Part shown: positions 43,171-54,472 of the stretch, in pieces | How the letters are laid out: each line of letters starts with the position of its first letter | How positions within the stretch are numbered: position 1 is the stretch's first letter | Assembly (NCBI RefSeq): GCF_025384765.1 | Contig: NZ_VHLL01000001.1 | Location: 62,001 to 126,000, forward strand | Origin: Methanoculleus formosensis | GTDB lineage: Archaea > Halobacteriota > Methanomicrobia > Methanomicrobiales > Methanoculleaceae | Direction: 5' to 3' | DNA length: 64,000 nt | Notes under the pieces: generated by a model | Seen by the model: only the letters and a program-made list of their open reading frames with translations | Told to the model about the DNA's origin: nothing | Databases searched by the model: none | Made by a program: the position numbers and the translations under genes

Positions 43171-43841
43171 CGCCGCCGGAGGATTGCCGGGGCACCCGGG
43201 GAACCCCCGGCGGCCGCATCCGCACAGAGCGCCGGAGCAGCGATGCGATCCCCGGGAAGCGAAGGTGTCGGAACTGCGGAGAACGTCTGCGCCTCGCGCC
43301 ACTCCCAGACGGCATCCATCACGGCTTCCGCCGTCTCCATGACGCTCGCGGTCCCGACGTCCACCACGACGGGATTCTGGATATTCCAGCGCTCGACGAC
43401 GGTATGGAGGAGCCGGCGTCTGACCGTCCAGATCATCGGGGGGTGCGGGTGCGCGGTCAATCGGTCGAGCTGCTCTGCCCAGACCCCGCCCTGGAGTTCG
43501 AACCTCCCCACCTCGTCGACGACCATCAGATCGGTCTCGCGGGGGTCCGGCGGTGCGAGCGCCCTGCGGCCGAAGAGAAGCCCCTCGGGGCGGAAATAGA
43601 ACCGGCCGTGGGCCTCGCACCGCGGGTCGGGGTCGATCGAGGAGAGTTCCTCGTGCTCGCCGGTAGCGAGGTCGACGAGGGTGAACCCCGACCTCCGCCC
43701 GTCCCGCAGATAGCCGGGAGAGATCACGCCCCTGACCCGTACGTTCAGCCCGACGGTGAGCCCGATGACCAGGTGCAGGAACGTCGTCTTGCACTGGCCC
43801 TGCCCGCCGGTGATGATGAAGACCGGCGCCCGGCGGCTCAT
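43152..43841 (-). CDS. THEP1-like NTPase with altered P-loop
   Basis: The 229-residue protein begins MSRRAPVFIITGGQGQCKTTFLH. The Walker A motif reads GGQGQCKT, with Cys where the last glycine of GxxxxGK is expected. Walker B is LMVVDEVGRFEL, as in the THEP1 nucleoside-triphosphatase family. The tail (180-229) is low-complexity. GGAGG lies nine bases before the ATG at 43841. It might hydrolyse nucleotides or act as a chaperone-type GTPase. Its function beside the DGC protein is unknown. Confidence 0.7.
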   Translation of the reverse strand: MSRRAPVFIITGGQGQCKTTFLHLVIGLTVGLNVRVRGVISPGYLRDGRRSGFTLVDLATGEHEELSSIDPDPRCEAHGRFYFRPEGLLFGRRALAPPDPRETDLMVVDEVGRFELQGGVWAEQLDRLTAHPHPPMIWTVRRRLLHTVVERWNIQNPVVVDVGTASVMETAEAVMDAVWEWREAQTFSAVPTPSLPGDRIAAPALCADAAAGGSPGAPAILRRRYGPEG

Positions 43842-44109
43842 CGGGGGAGTCCTCCGGCGAGATGACGGGTGATCGGTGGCAGGTTCGCTCCGCGGTACAT
43901 GGTATAACGTACGCACGGCCGACTAATAATAGTTTACTTGTATTGACTGTTTAGGTGATCTTATTGACGCGGTGCGGATCCGGGCTGCCGGAGGCTCGGG
44001 GGGTCCGGCGCCCCGGTCTCCCGAAAGAACGGACGGTCGCCCGGCGCGTATGCCGGGCGCCAGGCACTAATAAGTAATACCGGCAGACAATACCTTACGG
44101 AGATTTCGT

Positions 44110-44595
44110 ATGGCAGAGACAAAAGTCGTGCTCCACACGACCATGGGCGATATCACGATCCGGCTCTACGACGACATGCCGGTGACCGCGGGGAACTTTG
44201 CGAAACTGGCTAAATCAGGGTTCTACGACGGGACGATCTTCCACCGGGTCATTCCCCGGTTCATGATCCAGGGCGGCGACCCCACCGGTACCGGGACGGG
44301 CGGACCGGGCTATACCATCACTGACGAGTTCGTGAAGGGCCATTCGAACCGCCGGGGCACCATCGCGATGGCGAACACCGGCCGCCCGAACAGCGGCGGC
44401 AGCCAGTTCTTCATCAACCTGGTGGACAACACCTACCTCGACTGGGACAACCCCCAGACGCCGAGCGCCCACCCGGTCTTTGGGGAGGTGGTGGAGGGGC
44501 TGGACGTCGTCGACAAGATAGGAAAGGTGGCGACGAACTCCGCCGACAAGCCGAAGGTCCCCGTCCGGATCGAGAAGGCCGAAGTCCGGGAGTAA
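44110..44595 (+). CDS. Cyclophilin-type peptidyl-prolyl isomerase
   Basis: The 161-residue protein has the cyclophilin core: FHRVIPRFMIQGGDPTGTGTGGPGY, IAMANTGRPNSGGSQFFI and HPVFGEVVEGLDVVDKI. The active-site Arg, Phe, Met and Gln of that core are retained. It has no signal peptide, so it acts in the cytoplasm on proline bonds during folding. An AT-rich stretch (CACTAATAAGTAAT) about 35 bases upstream may be its promoter. Confidence 0.94.
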   Translation: MAETKVVLHTTMGDITIRLYDDMPVTAGNFAKLAKSGFYDGTIFHRVIPRFMIQGGDPTGTGTGGPGYTITDEFVKGHSNRRGTIAMANTGRPNSGGSQFFINLVDNTYLDWDNPQTPSAHPVFGEVVEGLDVVDKIGKVATNSADKPKVPVRIEKAEVRE

Positions 44596-44605
44596 CCCTC
44601 TTTTT

Positions 44606-45070
44606 ATGAGCGATGCCGGCCGCCGGGACCCGCGTGAGATCGAGGAGCGGATAGGCTACGCCTTTCGCGAACGCTCGCTCCTTCTCCGGGCGCTCACCCG
44701 CCTCGCCTATACCCTGGAGGCGGGCCTTCCCCCGGACGCCCACATGGACGCCCTCGCCACCCTCGGCGATGCGGTCATCAACGTGGCGGTCGTGGAGGCG
44801 GTGGTCGCGACCGGGGCGCACGACAAGGGCGCGATCACCAACAGAAAGATGAACCTGGTGAATATGTCCCGGCTCCGCTCTCTCGCGGAAGATCTCGACC
44901 TCGCCGACCACGTCCGCTGGGGAAAGGGCGAGGCCGCCCAGAGGGTCTGGACCTCCGGCCGGGTCCTCGCCGAGTGCCTGGAAGCCCTCATCGGCGCCGT
45001 TTACCTGGACGGCGGGATGGAGGCGGCCGCCGGGGTGCTCCGGCGGCTTGGCCTCACGGAGAAGGCGTAA
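44606..45070 (+). CDS. RNase III-domain protein with divergent active site
   Basis: The 154-residue protein is a stand-alone RNase III fold with no double-stranded RNA-binding domain. The first signature ERLEFLGDAV reads DALATLGDAV and the second (ADAFEALIGA) reads AECLEALIGA. By E. coli numbering from memory, Glu41 is lost and Asp114 is Glu, while Asp45 and Glu117 remain. Catalysis may be weak, changed or absent. It starts ten bases after the cyclophilin stop. Confidence 0.75.
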   Translation: MSDAGRRDPREIEERIGYAFRERSLLLRALTRLAYTLEAGLPPDAHMDALATLGDAVINVAVVEAVVATGAHDKGAITNRKMNLVNMSRLRSLAEDLDLADHVRWGKGEAAQRVWTSGRVLAECLEALIGAVYLDGGMEAAAGVLRRLGLTEKA

Positions 45071-45161
45071 CCGATCTCTTCGTCGAACGTTTCACACAAC
45101 CCCCCGGGAAACCCGGTCTTCGATAGAAGGCGTGAAGGGGCGTTGCTCTCTGATAAACTGA

Positions 45162-45239
45162 TCTTCGCGTTCTCCCGCGTGGAAGCTAATAGGTGCAGAT
45201 AACGATACGGCCTCACGCGAAGAACGCGAAGCCGCGAAG
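45162..45239. repeat. CGCGAAG-type intergenic repeat, copy C
   Basis: A strong arm at 45213-45239 (CTCACGCGAAG then further CGCGAAG units) is preceded by a weaker reverse arm at 45162-45180. The flank GATAACGATACGGCCTCACG also matches copy D, so the repeat extends beyond the short units. Confidence 0.7.
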
Positions 45240-45295
45240 TGCGACCGGTCGGTGATGGAGGATGTGGGGGAGAGGTTCTCCAGAGTCAATCACTC

Positions 45296-46588
45296 TCACT
45301 CCTCCGCCACCGACCCCGGCACACGCGCGCTCGCCGGAACGCTGGCCGGCGGCCGCATCAGGAGCCAGGCGACGGCGAAGCCTGCGGCGGCGAGCGCCGC
45401 AACCAGCGGGAAGACCCCGAGGTAAGTCCCGGTCGCCGTCCGGACGAACCCGGCGAGTTGCGGCCCGGCGATGGCCCCGGCGCCGTAGGCGAGGAAGACC
45501 ACCCCGTAGCAGCGCGGGTAGTCGCACGTCCCGAAGTAGGACGCCGTCGCCGTCGGCGCGATCGCGAGCCAGCCCCCGAGGCACCCCCAGAGGACGGCGA
45601 ACGCGACGATGTAGCTCGGCACCCCCGGCACGAGCCAGATCAGCAGCGATGCCGCCGCTATCAACGCAAACGTCAGCATCGCCGTCTTCTGCGGGGATAT
45701 CCGGTCGGTGAGGTTCCCGAACGCCGGGCGCCCGAGGCCGTTGAAGACGGCGAAGAACCCGACGAGGAGCGTCGCGAGCCCCGCGTCCACCCCGGCAAGT
45801 TCGGTCCCGACCGGCTTTGCGATCGAGATCGCGGCGAGGCCCGCGAGGCAGCCGATGAAGTAGCAGGCGAAGAGCCCGTAGAACGTCCCCGTCCGGAGCA
45901 TCGCGCGGCGGTCGCACTCGCAGACCGGCGCCGTGCCGACCCCGGGCGCGGGCGGCGTCCAGCCCGCCGGCCGCCAGCCTGCCGGCGGGAACCGGAGCGG
46001 CAGGGCGGAGAGGACCAACAGGGCGATGAGCGCGATCCCGAAGATCCGGAACGTCGCCATCACTCCGTATGCGGCGATGAGCGCGCCTGCCGCGTTCGCC
46101 GTGACGAAGGCGGAGAACCCGAACCCGAGGAGGGCAAGCCCGACCGCGAGCCCCCGCCGGTCCGGAAACCACCGGGTTGCGACGGCGACCGGCGCCCCGT
46201 AAGCGATGCCGACGCCGAGCCCCCCGATCACCCCGTAGACGATGTAGAGCATCTCGACCGACGTCGCCGTCGAGGCGAGGAGCCACCCGAGGCCGGTGAG
46301 GAGCCCGCCGACGATCGTCACCATCCGCGGGCCGTAGCGTTCGAGGTACTTCCCGGTGAGCGGCATCGCTATCGCGAAGAAGGCGAGGAAGACTGAGAAC
46401 GGGAGGAGCACCTCCCCCGCCGTCACCTCCCGGCCGAGCGTCGCGGTGAAGTGTGCGGCGAGCGGCGCCACAAAGACGCTCCACGCGTATATGCTCCCGA
46501 GGCAGAGGTTGACGACGAGGCCGAGGGCCACAAGGCCCCATCGCCCCTTCTCTGCAGGCAGCCCGAAGATCGTCGGTGTCTCTGTCAT
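45296..46588 (-). CDS. MFS transporter, OFA (oxalate/formate antiporter) family
   Basis: The 430-residue protein has twelve hydrophobic segments. OFA-family features include GSIYAWSVFVAPL in helix 1, GLGVGIAYGAPVAVATRWFPDRRGLAVGLAL and YFGTCDYPRCYGVVFLAYG. The family transports small carboxylates such as oxalate, formate or acetate. It follows the acs gene after six bases, so uptake of acetate is a reasonable guess. A cysteine-containing loop (CECDRR) is unusual. Confidence 0.85.
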   Translation of the reverse strand: MTETPTIFGLPAEKGRWGLVALGLVVNLCLGSIYAWSVFVAPLAAHFTATLGREVTAGEVLLPFSVFLAFFAIAMPLTGKYLERYGPRMVTIVGGLLTGLGWLLASTATSVEMLYIVYGVIGGLGVGIAYGAPVAVATRWFPDRRGLAVGLALLGFGFSAFVTANAAGALIAAYGVMATFRIFGIALIALLVLSALPLRFPPAGWRPAGWTPPAPGVGTAPVCECDRRAMLRTGTFYGLFACYFIGCLAGLAAISIAKPVGTELAGVDAGLATLLVGFFAVFNGLGRPAFGNLTDRISPQKTAMLTFALIAAASLLIWLVPGVPSYIVAFAVLWGCLGGWLAIAPTATASYFGTCDYPRCYGVVFLAYGAGAIAGPQLAGFVRTATGTYLGVFPLVAALAAAGFAVAWLLMRPPASVPASARVPGSVAEE

Positions 46589-46594
46589 GCCCGT

Positions 46595-48484
46595 CTACTC
46601 CTCGAGCGTTGAGATGTCGCCCGGGTCCATGCCGAGCTCGCGGGCTTTCAAGACCCGGCGCATGATCTTGCCGCTCCGGGTCTTGGGGAGCCGGTCCATG
46701 AACTCGATCTCGGCCGGCACTGCAACAGGCCCGAGGCTCTTTTTGACGTGTCGGGTGAGTTCGTCGACGAGGCCGTCACCCGGAGTCGCCCCCACGCGGA
46801 GGGTGACGAACGCCTTGATGACGTTCCCCTTCAGGGCATCGGGTTTCCCGATGACCGCCGCCTCCGCCACCGCCTCGTGCGAGACGAGCGCGCTCTCGAC
46901 CTCGGCCGTCCCGATGTTGTGCCCGGCGACGACGATCAGGTCGTCCGCCCGGCCGAGGACCATGATGTAGCCCTCCTCATCCTTCACCGCAAGATCGCCT
47001 GCGGTGTAGCACCCTGGTATGGTGTTCCAGTAGGTGCGGTAGCGCTCGTCGTTGCCGTGAACCGTCCGGAGCATCGAGGGCCAGGGCTCCTTGATGACCA
47101 GGAACCCGCCCGTCCCCGGCGGGACGGGGTTCCCCCTCCTGTCGACGACATCCACGACGGCGCCCGGGATGGGCTTTCCCGCAAACCCGGGGCGCATCGG
47201 CTCGCCGATCATCGTGGTGATCATGTGCATCCCGGTCTCGGTCTGCCACCAGGTGTCCACGATCGGGCACCGCCCGCCGCCGATCGCATGGTAGTACCAC
47301 TCGAACGCCTCGGGGTTGAGCGGTTCGCCGACCGAGCCGAGCACCCGGAGCGACGAGAGGTCGTACTTCGCCGGCCATTCGGCGCCGTAGCGCATGAACA
47401 TCCGGATCGCGGTCGGCGCGGTGTAGAAGATCGTCACCCCCAGGTCCTGGACCAGTTGCCAGTAGGCGCCCGGGTCGGGGTAGTCCGGTGTCCCTTCGGC
47501 GATGACGACCGTCGTCCCGACCGCGAGCGGGCCGTAGACGATGTAGCTGTGGCCGGTGATCCACCCGGGATCGGCGGTGCACCACAGGACATCGGTCTCT
47601 TTGATGTCGAAGTCGTGGCGGGCGGTGTAGTAGGTTCCGACCATGTAGCCGCCGCAGGTGTGGACGATCCCCTTCGGTGCCCCGGTCGAACCGCTCGTAT
47701 ACAGGATGAAGAGCGGGTCCTCCGAGTCCATCGAGACCGCCGGGCAGTCCGGCGCGGCGCGGGCCACGAGTTCGGCGTAATCGACCTCCCGCGCGGGATC
47801 GAGGTCGGCGGCCGGGATCTCGCGCCGGAGGACGACAGTCTTCTCGACGCACGGTGTCCGGGTGAGCGCATCGTTCACGATCTCGCGGAGCGGGATGGTC
47901 TTTCCCCGCCGGTAGCCGACGTCCGCCGTGACGAGGACCTTTGCATCGGCATCGTTGATCCGCATCGCGAGCGCATCCGCCCCGAACCCGCCGAAGACCA
48001 CCGAGTGGACGGCCCCAAGCCGGGCGCAGGCGAGCATCGCGACGATCTGCTCGGGGACGAGCGGCATGTAGATGCAGACCCGCTCGCCTTTCCCGACGCC
48101 GAGGCTCGAAAGCCCGTTTGCAAACCGCATCACCTCGTGGTGCAGGGCCTCGTAGGTGAGGACCTGCTGCTCTCCGCTCTCGGCGTGCCAGATGATCGCC
48201 GGCTTATCCCTCCGGCCGCCGGTGACGTGGCGGTCCAGGCAGTTGTAGGCGATGTTCAGTCTTCCGTTGACGAACCACTTCGCGTAGGGGTAGTTCCACT
48301 CCTTCACCCGGTCCCAGGGCTCGAACCAGTCGAGCTCGCGGGCGACCTGGTCCCAGAACCCGTCAGGGTCGTGCAGGAACTCGCTGTAAGCCCTCGTGTA
48401 GTCCGGCGTCCAGGCGGCCGCTTTACACCGGGGGTCGGGATAGTAGCACCTCTCTTCCAATTTCACGGCGAATGTTTCAGCCAT
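46595..48484 (-). CDS. acs: Acetyl-CoA synthetase (AMP-forming)
   Basis: The 629-residue enzyme activates acetate with ATP and CoA. The adenylation motifs are clear: YTSGSTGAPKG (phosphate loop), WWQTETG, AGDLAVKDEEGY and the lysine near the C-terminus in PKTRSGKIMRR. The length is normal. In a methanogen growing on hydrogen or formate it would assimilate acetate as carbon source. The OFA transporter gene follows immediately. A long AT-rich stretch at 48623-48655 is the probable promoter. Confidence 0.95.
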   Translation of the reverse strand: MAETFAVKLEERCYYPDPRCKAAAWTPDYTRAYSEFLHDPDGFWDQVARELDWFEPWDRVKEWNYPYAKWFVNGRLNIAYNCLDRHVTGGRRDKPAIIWHAESGEQQVLTYEALHHEVMRFANGLSSLGVGKGERVCIYMPLVPEQIVAMLACARLGAVHSVVFGGFGADALAMRINDADAKVLVTADVGYRRGKTIPLREIVNDALTRTPCVEKTVVLRREIPAADLDPAREVDYAELVARAAPDCPAVSMDSEDPLFILYTSGSTGAPKGIVHTCGGYMVGTYYTARHDFDIKETDVLWCTADPGWITGHSYIVYGPLAVGTTVVIAEGTPDYPDPGAYWQLVQDLGVTIFYTAPTAIRMFMRYGAEWPAKYDLSSLRVLGSVGEPLNPEAFEWYYHAIGGGRCPIVDTWWQTETGMHMITTMIGEPMRPGFAGKPIPGAVVDVVDRRGNPVPPGTGGFLVIKEPWPSMLRTVHGNDERYRTYWNTIPGCYTAGDLAVKDEEGYIMVLGRADDLIVVAGHNIGTAEVESALVSHEAVAEAAVIGKPDALKGNVIKAFVTLRVGATPGDGLVDELTRHVKKSLGPVAVPAEIEFMDRLPKTRSGKIMRRVLKARELGMDPGDISTLEE

Positions 48485-48622
48485 TTCTTCTCACTCCATC
48501 TTCCGGGCAGATCCGGCCCGCGATCGTGCTACTCATGCATACATGCCGGTCGCCGGCACCCCGTGCCGGTCACCGCAGGGGACGTAACCGCCGCAGGCTC
48601 CCGCCTCGTCGGCCGTCTTGGA

Positions 48623-48655
48623 TTTTACATGATTAATAATGTATAATGTGTGATA
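48623..48655 (-). promoter_or_regulatory. AT-rich promoter region upstream of acs
   Basis: The only AT-rich stretch between acs and corA. On the minus strand it holds CATTATTAATC. If transcription starts near 48608 the leader of acs would be about 120 bases. Confidence 0.35.
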
Positions 48656-48696
48656 AACTTTGCGGTCGCCGGACGACGAGACCTGCAGAAAGGGCG

Positions 48697-49638
48697 TTAA
48701 AGCCATCCTTTCCGATTGATGGCCACCGCAAGAAGCGAGGAGACGATCAGGGAAAGAACGAGGATGATAGGGAACCCGTAGGGGTTATCCTGGAGGGGGA
48801 CCGGGACGTTCATCCCGAGGAAGCTCGCGATCATCGTGGGGATAGCGAGGATGATGGTTATCGAGGTGAGGAGTTTCAAGATGTTGTTGAAGTTGTTCGA
48901 TATGATCGAGGCGAAGGCATCCATCGTCTCGGTGAGGATCGTCGAGTAGGTGTTCGCCATCTCGATCGCCTGCTTGTTCTCGATGATGACGTCCTCGAGG
49001 AGGTCGGTGTCGTCCTCGTACATCCGGAGCGGCTGGAACGTCAGGGTCTTGTCGAGGACGATCTGGTTGCTCCTGAGCGATGTCGAGAAGTAGACCAGGC
49101 TCTTTTTTAAGTTCATCAGCTGGATCAACTCCCGGTTCCGCAGCGACTGGTTCAGTTCGGCTCCGATCCGGTCGGATAACCGCTCGATCTGACGCAGGTA
49201 CTGAAGGAAGTAGGAGGCGTTCCGGAAGAGGATCTGCAGCACGAACCGGGTCTTCTTGGAGGTATAGAAGTGCTTCACCCGACCGTCGGCGAAGTCCCGG
49301 ACGATCGCGTTCTCACGGAGGCAGACCGTGACGATGGTGTCGGGCGTGACGATGATCCCGAGCGGCATCGTCGTGTAGAGGATCGTCTGCTCCGGGTAGG
49401 GCATCGGGATATCGATGACGATCAGGGTGATGCCGTCCTCCGTCTCGGTCCGCGGCCGCTCCTCCTCGTCGAGCGCCGCCCGGAGGTAGTCCCCCGGAAT
49501 GGAGAGCCTTGTCGAGACCATCTCGATCTCTTCTCGCGGCGGGTCGATCATAGAGACCCAGGAACCGGGCTCGAACGTGCCGGTCTCCTCCGTCCGTGGC
49601 ACCGGGGCCGTTTCAACCGTGCGATAGATGCGGAACAT
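48697..49638 (-). CDS. corA: CorA-family magnesium transporter
   Basis: The 313-residue protein has a large N-terminal cytoplasmic domain and a long helix. Two C-terminal transmembrane helices flank the CorA signature GMN (FLGMNVPVPL), which forms the selectivity filter. It carries Mg2+, Co2+ or Ni2+ as a pentamer. Nickel supply would be relevant to a methanogen, but selectivity cannot be read. The ATG at 49638 is preferred to upstream starts from the family N-terminus. Confidence 0.92.
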   Translation of the reverse strand: MFRIYRTVETAPVPRTEETGTFEPGSWVSMIDPPREEIEMVSTRLSIPGDYLRAALDEEERPRTETEDGITLIVIDIPMPYPEQTILYTTMPLGIIVTPDTIVTVCLRENAIVRDFADGRVKHFYTSKKTRFVLQILFRNASYFLQYLRQIERLSDRIGAELNQSLRNRELIQLMNLKKSLVYFSTSLRSNQIVLDKTLTFQPLRMYEDDTDLLEDVIIENKQAIEMANTYSTILTETMDAFASIISNNFNNILKLLTSITIILAIPTMIASFLGMNVPVPLQDNPYGFPIILVLSLIVSSLLAVAINRKGWL

Positions 49639-49722
49639 GCGGTCTCTCACCCTTCTCCCGGGAGTTCGCACTCTACTGATTGTCGGCGAGCGGGATGAAG
49701 GTATGGACGCCGGAACGCCGGG

Positions 49723-49730
49723 AAAAAAAA
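49723..49730 (-). terminator. T-run terminator after hppA
   Basis: Eight T's on the minus strand follow the hppA stop codon after four bases, a typical archaeal terminator. Confidence 0.55.
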
Positions 49731-49734
49731 GGGG

Positions 49735-51759
<2,025 letters not shown>

Positions 51760-51848
51760 CTCTTTACATTCCTCCGATTTGGTACCATATAGAGAGGGAT
51801 TCAACATTTTTAAATATGTGGAAAAGATCCGGAGCATCCGGTGGAAAT

Positions 51849-53261
51849 TCAGGTGAAATCCATCACTTCCGGCTGGAGCGTCTGGAGATCGACGACGAAC
51901 GCACGCGCGGGTGTGGGATTGATGTTCATCTGCTTCTGAAACGCCGTCTGGGCCTGCCAGGTGCCGGCGTTCACCCCGAGAACGCCCCGGTAGCGGGTGA
52001 CGCCGCAGATGTGGACGTGCCCGGTGAGGAGGATCTCGGGAAGGGGATCGATGACGAGCCGGTCGGTCTTCATCGCGGCGATAGGCGTCCGCATCCCATA
52101 GGGGATCGCGAGCAGCCGGCGCCTGAGCATCTCATCCATGATCTCGCCGGGCCGCTCGTAACTCGCGCCCGGGATCAGCCCGATCATGTCGTCGATCGAC
52201 CGGCCGTGGTACATCAGGACCCGGACACCCTGCAGGTTCAGGAGACAGGGGTTCTCGACGAAGGTGCAGTTCGATGGAAACTTCGCGGTGAACTCCGGTG
52301 GGATCGCCGGCTGCGGCTCGGCCATCCTGACGACGTCGTGGTTTCCCGGCGCGGCGACGATCTGGATCCGCGAGGGGATGTCCCGGAGCATCTCCGCAAA
52401 GGCGTCGTACTGCTCGTAGATGTTCTTGATCGTCAGCTCGTTCTCCTGTCCGGGATAGATGCCGATACCGTCGACGAGGTCGCCGGCGATCAGGAGGTAG
52501 CCGGCATCGGAGTCCTGGAGCCAGTCGGCGAACCGGTTCCACGCGTCGTCGAGGAAGGTGTCGCTTCCCACGTGGACGTCGGAGATGAGAACCGCTTTCC
52601 CTGGCTTATCGCTCTTGAACGGGGCGTTGTTGATGGGGACGTCCGGACGGAAGAGCTGCTCGGCGAAGAAGAGTCCGCCGTCGCTTGAGAGCTTCCCTTT
52701 GACCCCGAGCACCTCGTCGGGGAGGATCCGTTCCGCCTCCGCGAACGAATCGTCCCGCCCTTTGTTGAAGAGCACCCGCATCGCCCCGGTCGGATCCTCC
52801 ATCTCGATGAGACGGTGCCCCTTCGCCGTCGTCCGGGCATCGGCCACCATCCCGATGACGCTGCACTCCTCGTCCCGGTAGCGGTGGGGGGACTTTGTCA
52901 GCGCCTCGATCGGCATCGTGTTCATCCGGCTCCGGATCATCGAGGAGAGGCAGTTGTAGCGGTTCCGGAAGTAGTGGACGGCGTCCTCGTGGCCGGTGAT
53001 GCTGCCCGTGGTTCCGGCGCTCCCCATGATCACCTCGAGTTCGGGGTCGGTGAGGAACCGCGTCCCGTCCCGGACCTTCTTGAGACCCGGGATGTGCTCT
53101 CTGGAGACGACCAGGGTGCCGTCGGGGACCCCCGCCGTGATCCGGTCGATGAGCGCGGGATCGTTCTGCTCACGGATGTAACTCACCACGTCGGGATGGA
53201 CCTGATGTTTCAGCTCAAGGAACCGGCGTACGATCTCGGCGTTGGCGAGCATGGACTCCAT
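51849..53261 (-). CDS. polB: DNA polymerase D (PolII) small subunit DP1
   Basis: The 470-residue protein has an N-terminal helical part, an OB-fold (about 130-210) and a calcineurin-like phosphoesterase domain with [22 protein letters not shown] and LTGHVH. These supply the 3'-5' exonuclease of archaeal polymerase D, the replicative polymerase of Euryarchaeota. GGGAG lies six bases before the ATG at 53261. The large subunit is not in this window. Confidence 0.93.
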   Translation of the reverse strand: MESMLANAEIVRRFLELKHQVHPDVVSYIREQNDPALIDRITAGVPDGTLVVSREHIPGLKKVRDGTRFLTDPELEVIMGSAGTTGSITGHEDAVHYFRNRYNCLSSMIRSRMNTMPIEALTKSPHRYRDEECSVIGMVADARTTAKGHRLIEMEDPTGAMRVLFNKGRDDSFAEAERILPDEVLGVKGKLSSDGGLFFAEQLFRPDVPINNAPFKSDKPGKAVLISDVHVGSDTFLDDAWNRFADWLQDSDAGYLLIAGDLVDGIGIYPGQENELTIKNIYEQYDAFAEMLRDIPSRIQIVAAPGNHDVVRMAEPQPAIPPEFTAKFPSNCTFVENPCLLNLQGVRVLMYHGRSIDDMIGLIPGASYERPGEIMDEMLRRRLLAIPYGMRTPIAAMKTDRLVIDPLPEILLTGHVHICGVTRYRGVLGVNAGTWQAQTAFQKQMNINPTPARAFVVDLQTLQPEVMDFT

Positions 53262-53751
53262 GATATTCTCCCTGCGGCAATATGGGTTTATCTTTTTCGC
53301 GTTCCGGAGAAGTAGTGCGCACGACCTCAGTGCCTCGTGCGAAGACGTCAAATCCGGAAATTTGCCGCCAATTTCGTTAGCACTCCTCGAATGCCCGGAT
53401 TTTGCTCCAACGGAGAGTCGTCCTTTGTATGAGGCCTTATCGTCGCCTTTTTACTTTCAACTCACGCGAAGAGCGCGAAGGATGCGAAGATCGGTAGAGG
53501 GCTACCAGAAACTCCCCTTCGCGGCTTCGCGTTCTTCGCGCGAGGCTGTATCATCGCCTATAAACTGTCTGCTCACGCGAAGCCGCGAAGAACGCGAAGA
53601 ACCGTTTGGTTGTGAGTTACTCCCCTTCGCGGCTTCGCGTGGGCTTTCAATTTCCAGAGTGGATCGGGTGATACGCCCTCGGGGGGAAGTATTCCGTGGA
53701 GCCCTTGCGTCTCGTTCCCGGTCCGGGCATCCGGAGAACTTATGTATATGA
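53262..53751. other. Intergenic region filled mainly by repeat copy D
   Basis: The 490 bases between the divergent polB and signal peptidase genes hold two tandem hairpin units of the CGCGAAG family. The right end has TATA-like CTTATGTATATG at 53738-53749. Confidence 0.6.
53424..53645. repeat. CGCGAAG-type intergenic repeat, copy D (two tandem units)
   Basis: Unit 1 pairs the arm 53461-53489 with 53515-53543, and unit 2 pairs 53572-53601 with 53622-53642. The linker before each unit (GAGGCCTTATCGTCGCC and GAGGCTGTATCATCGCC) is also conserved, giving a repeat of about 110 bases. Confidence 0.8.
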
Positions 53752-54444
53752 ATGATGGCAATCTCTTTAGAACAGATGTCGGGTACCACCTGGCTGCAGC
53801 GCGCAGCATCGGCCATAACGGTGTTCCGGGAGAGCGAACGTCCGGTTGTCTCTCTTGCCCGGGATCTCCTCTGGGTTGCCGCGGTCGTGGGAGGTATCGC
53901 CCTCTTCCTCTTCCTCTTCTCCGGGACCTGGCCGGCGGTGGTCACGATCGAGTCGGAGAGCATGGTCCCGAACATGAACGTCGGCGACCTGGTGCTCGTC
54001 GTCGACGAGGACCGGTTCGGCCCCCTGACGACCTGGGACGACGGCCGGTGGACGGGGCATACATCGTTTGGGGACTACGGCGACGTGATCGTCTACCGGC
54101 CGAACGGTGCCGACTCCGTCCACCCGATCATCCATCGCGCGATGACCTACATCGATACCGCCGCCGTAGTTGAGTCGGGGCTCGGGGCTTACTACGACGA
54201 CCCGCACGGCGGCTACATCACGAAAGGCGACAACAACCCCTACACCGACCAGCCGAACCTCCGGATCGCGGGCGTCGGGGTGATCGAGCCGGTGAAGAAG
54301 GAGTGGATTGTGGGGAAAGCCCTCTTCGCGGTGCCGCTCGTCGGCTACCTCCCCCTGCACCTCGCGGAGTTTGCCGTCCTCGTCATCATCGTCATCCTCA
54401 TCCACGACTTCGTCATTGCGCGCCGTAAAGAGAAAAACGAATAA
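53752..54444 (+). CDS. Signal peptidase I, archaeal (S26B) type
   Basis: The 230-residue protein has a transmembrane helix at about 40-58, the catalytic serine in ESESMVPNM and the histidine of the ER/archaeal type in IIHRAM. GDNN follows, then a second hydrophobic segment near the C-terminus. Use of His instead of Lys marks it as S26B, cleaving secretory signal peptides at the outer face. The ATG at 53752 is adopted, but the TATA-like site at 53738-53749 would fit the in-frame ATG at 53776 better. Confidence 0.88.
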   Translation: MMAISLEQMSGTTWLQRAASAITVFRESERPVVSLARDLLWVAAVVGGIALFLFLFSGTWPAVVTIESESMVPNMNVGDLVLVVDEDRFGPLTTWDDGRWTGHTSFGDYGDVIVYRPNGADSVHPIIHRAMTYIDTAAVVESGLGAYYDDPHGGYITKGDNNPYTDQPNLRIAGVGVIEPVKKEWIVGKALFAVPLVGYLPLHLAEFAVLVIIVILIHDFVIARRKEKNE

Positions 54445-54472
54445 ATCCCGGACCACAAGAGATCTGCTTACG

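Noticed and set aside
46748-48646. 632-codon frame opposite acs
   Set aside because: It is antisense to a fully conserved acetyl-CoA synthetase and has no recognisable domain.
53424-53645. CRISPR array
   Set aside because: The repeats are inverted arms made of short units with conserved linkers. There are no equal-length unique spacers and no cas genes.
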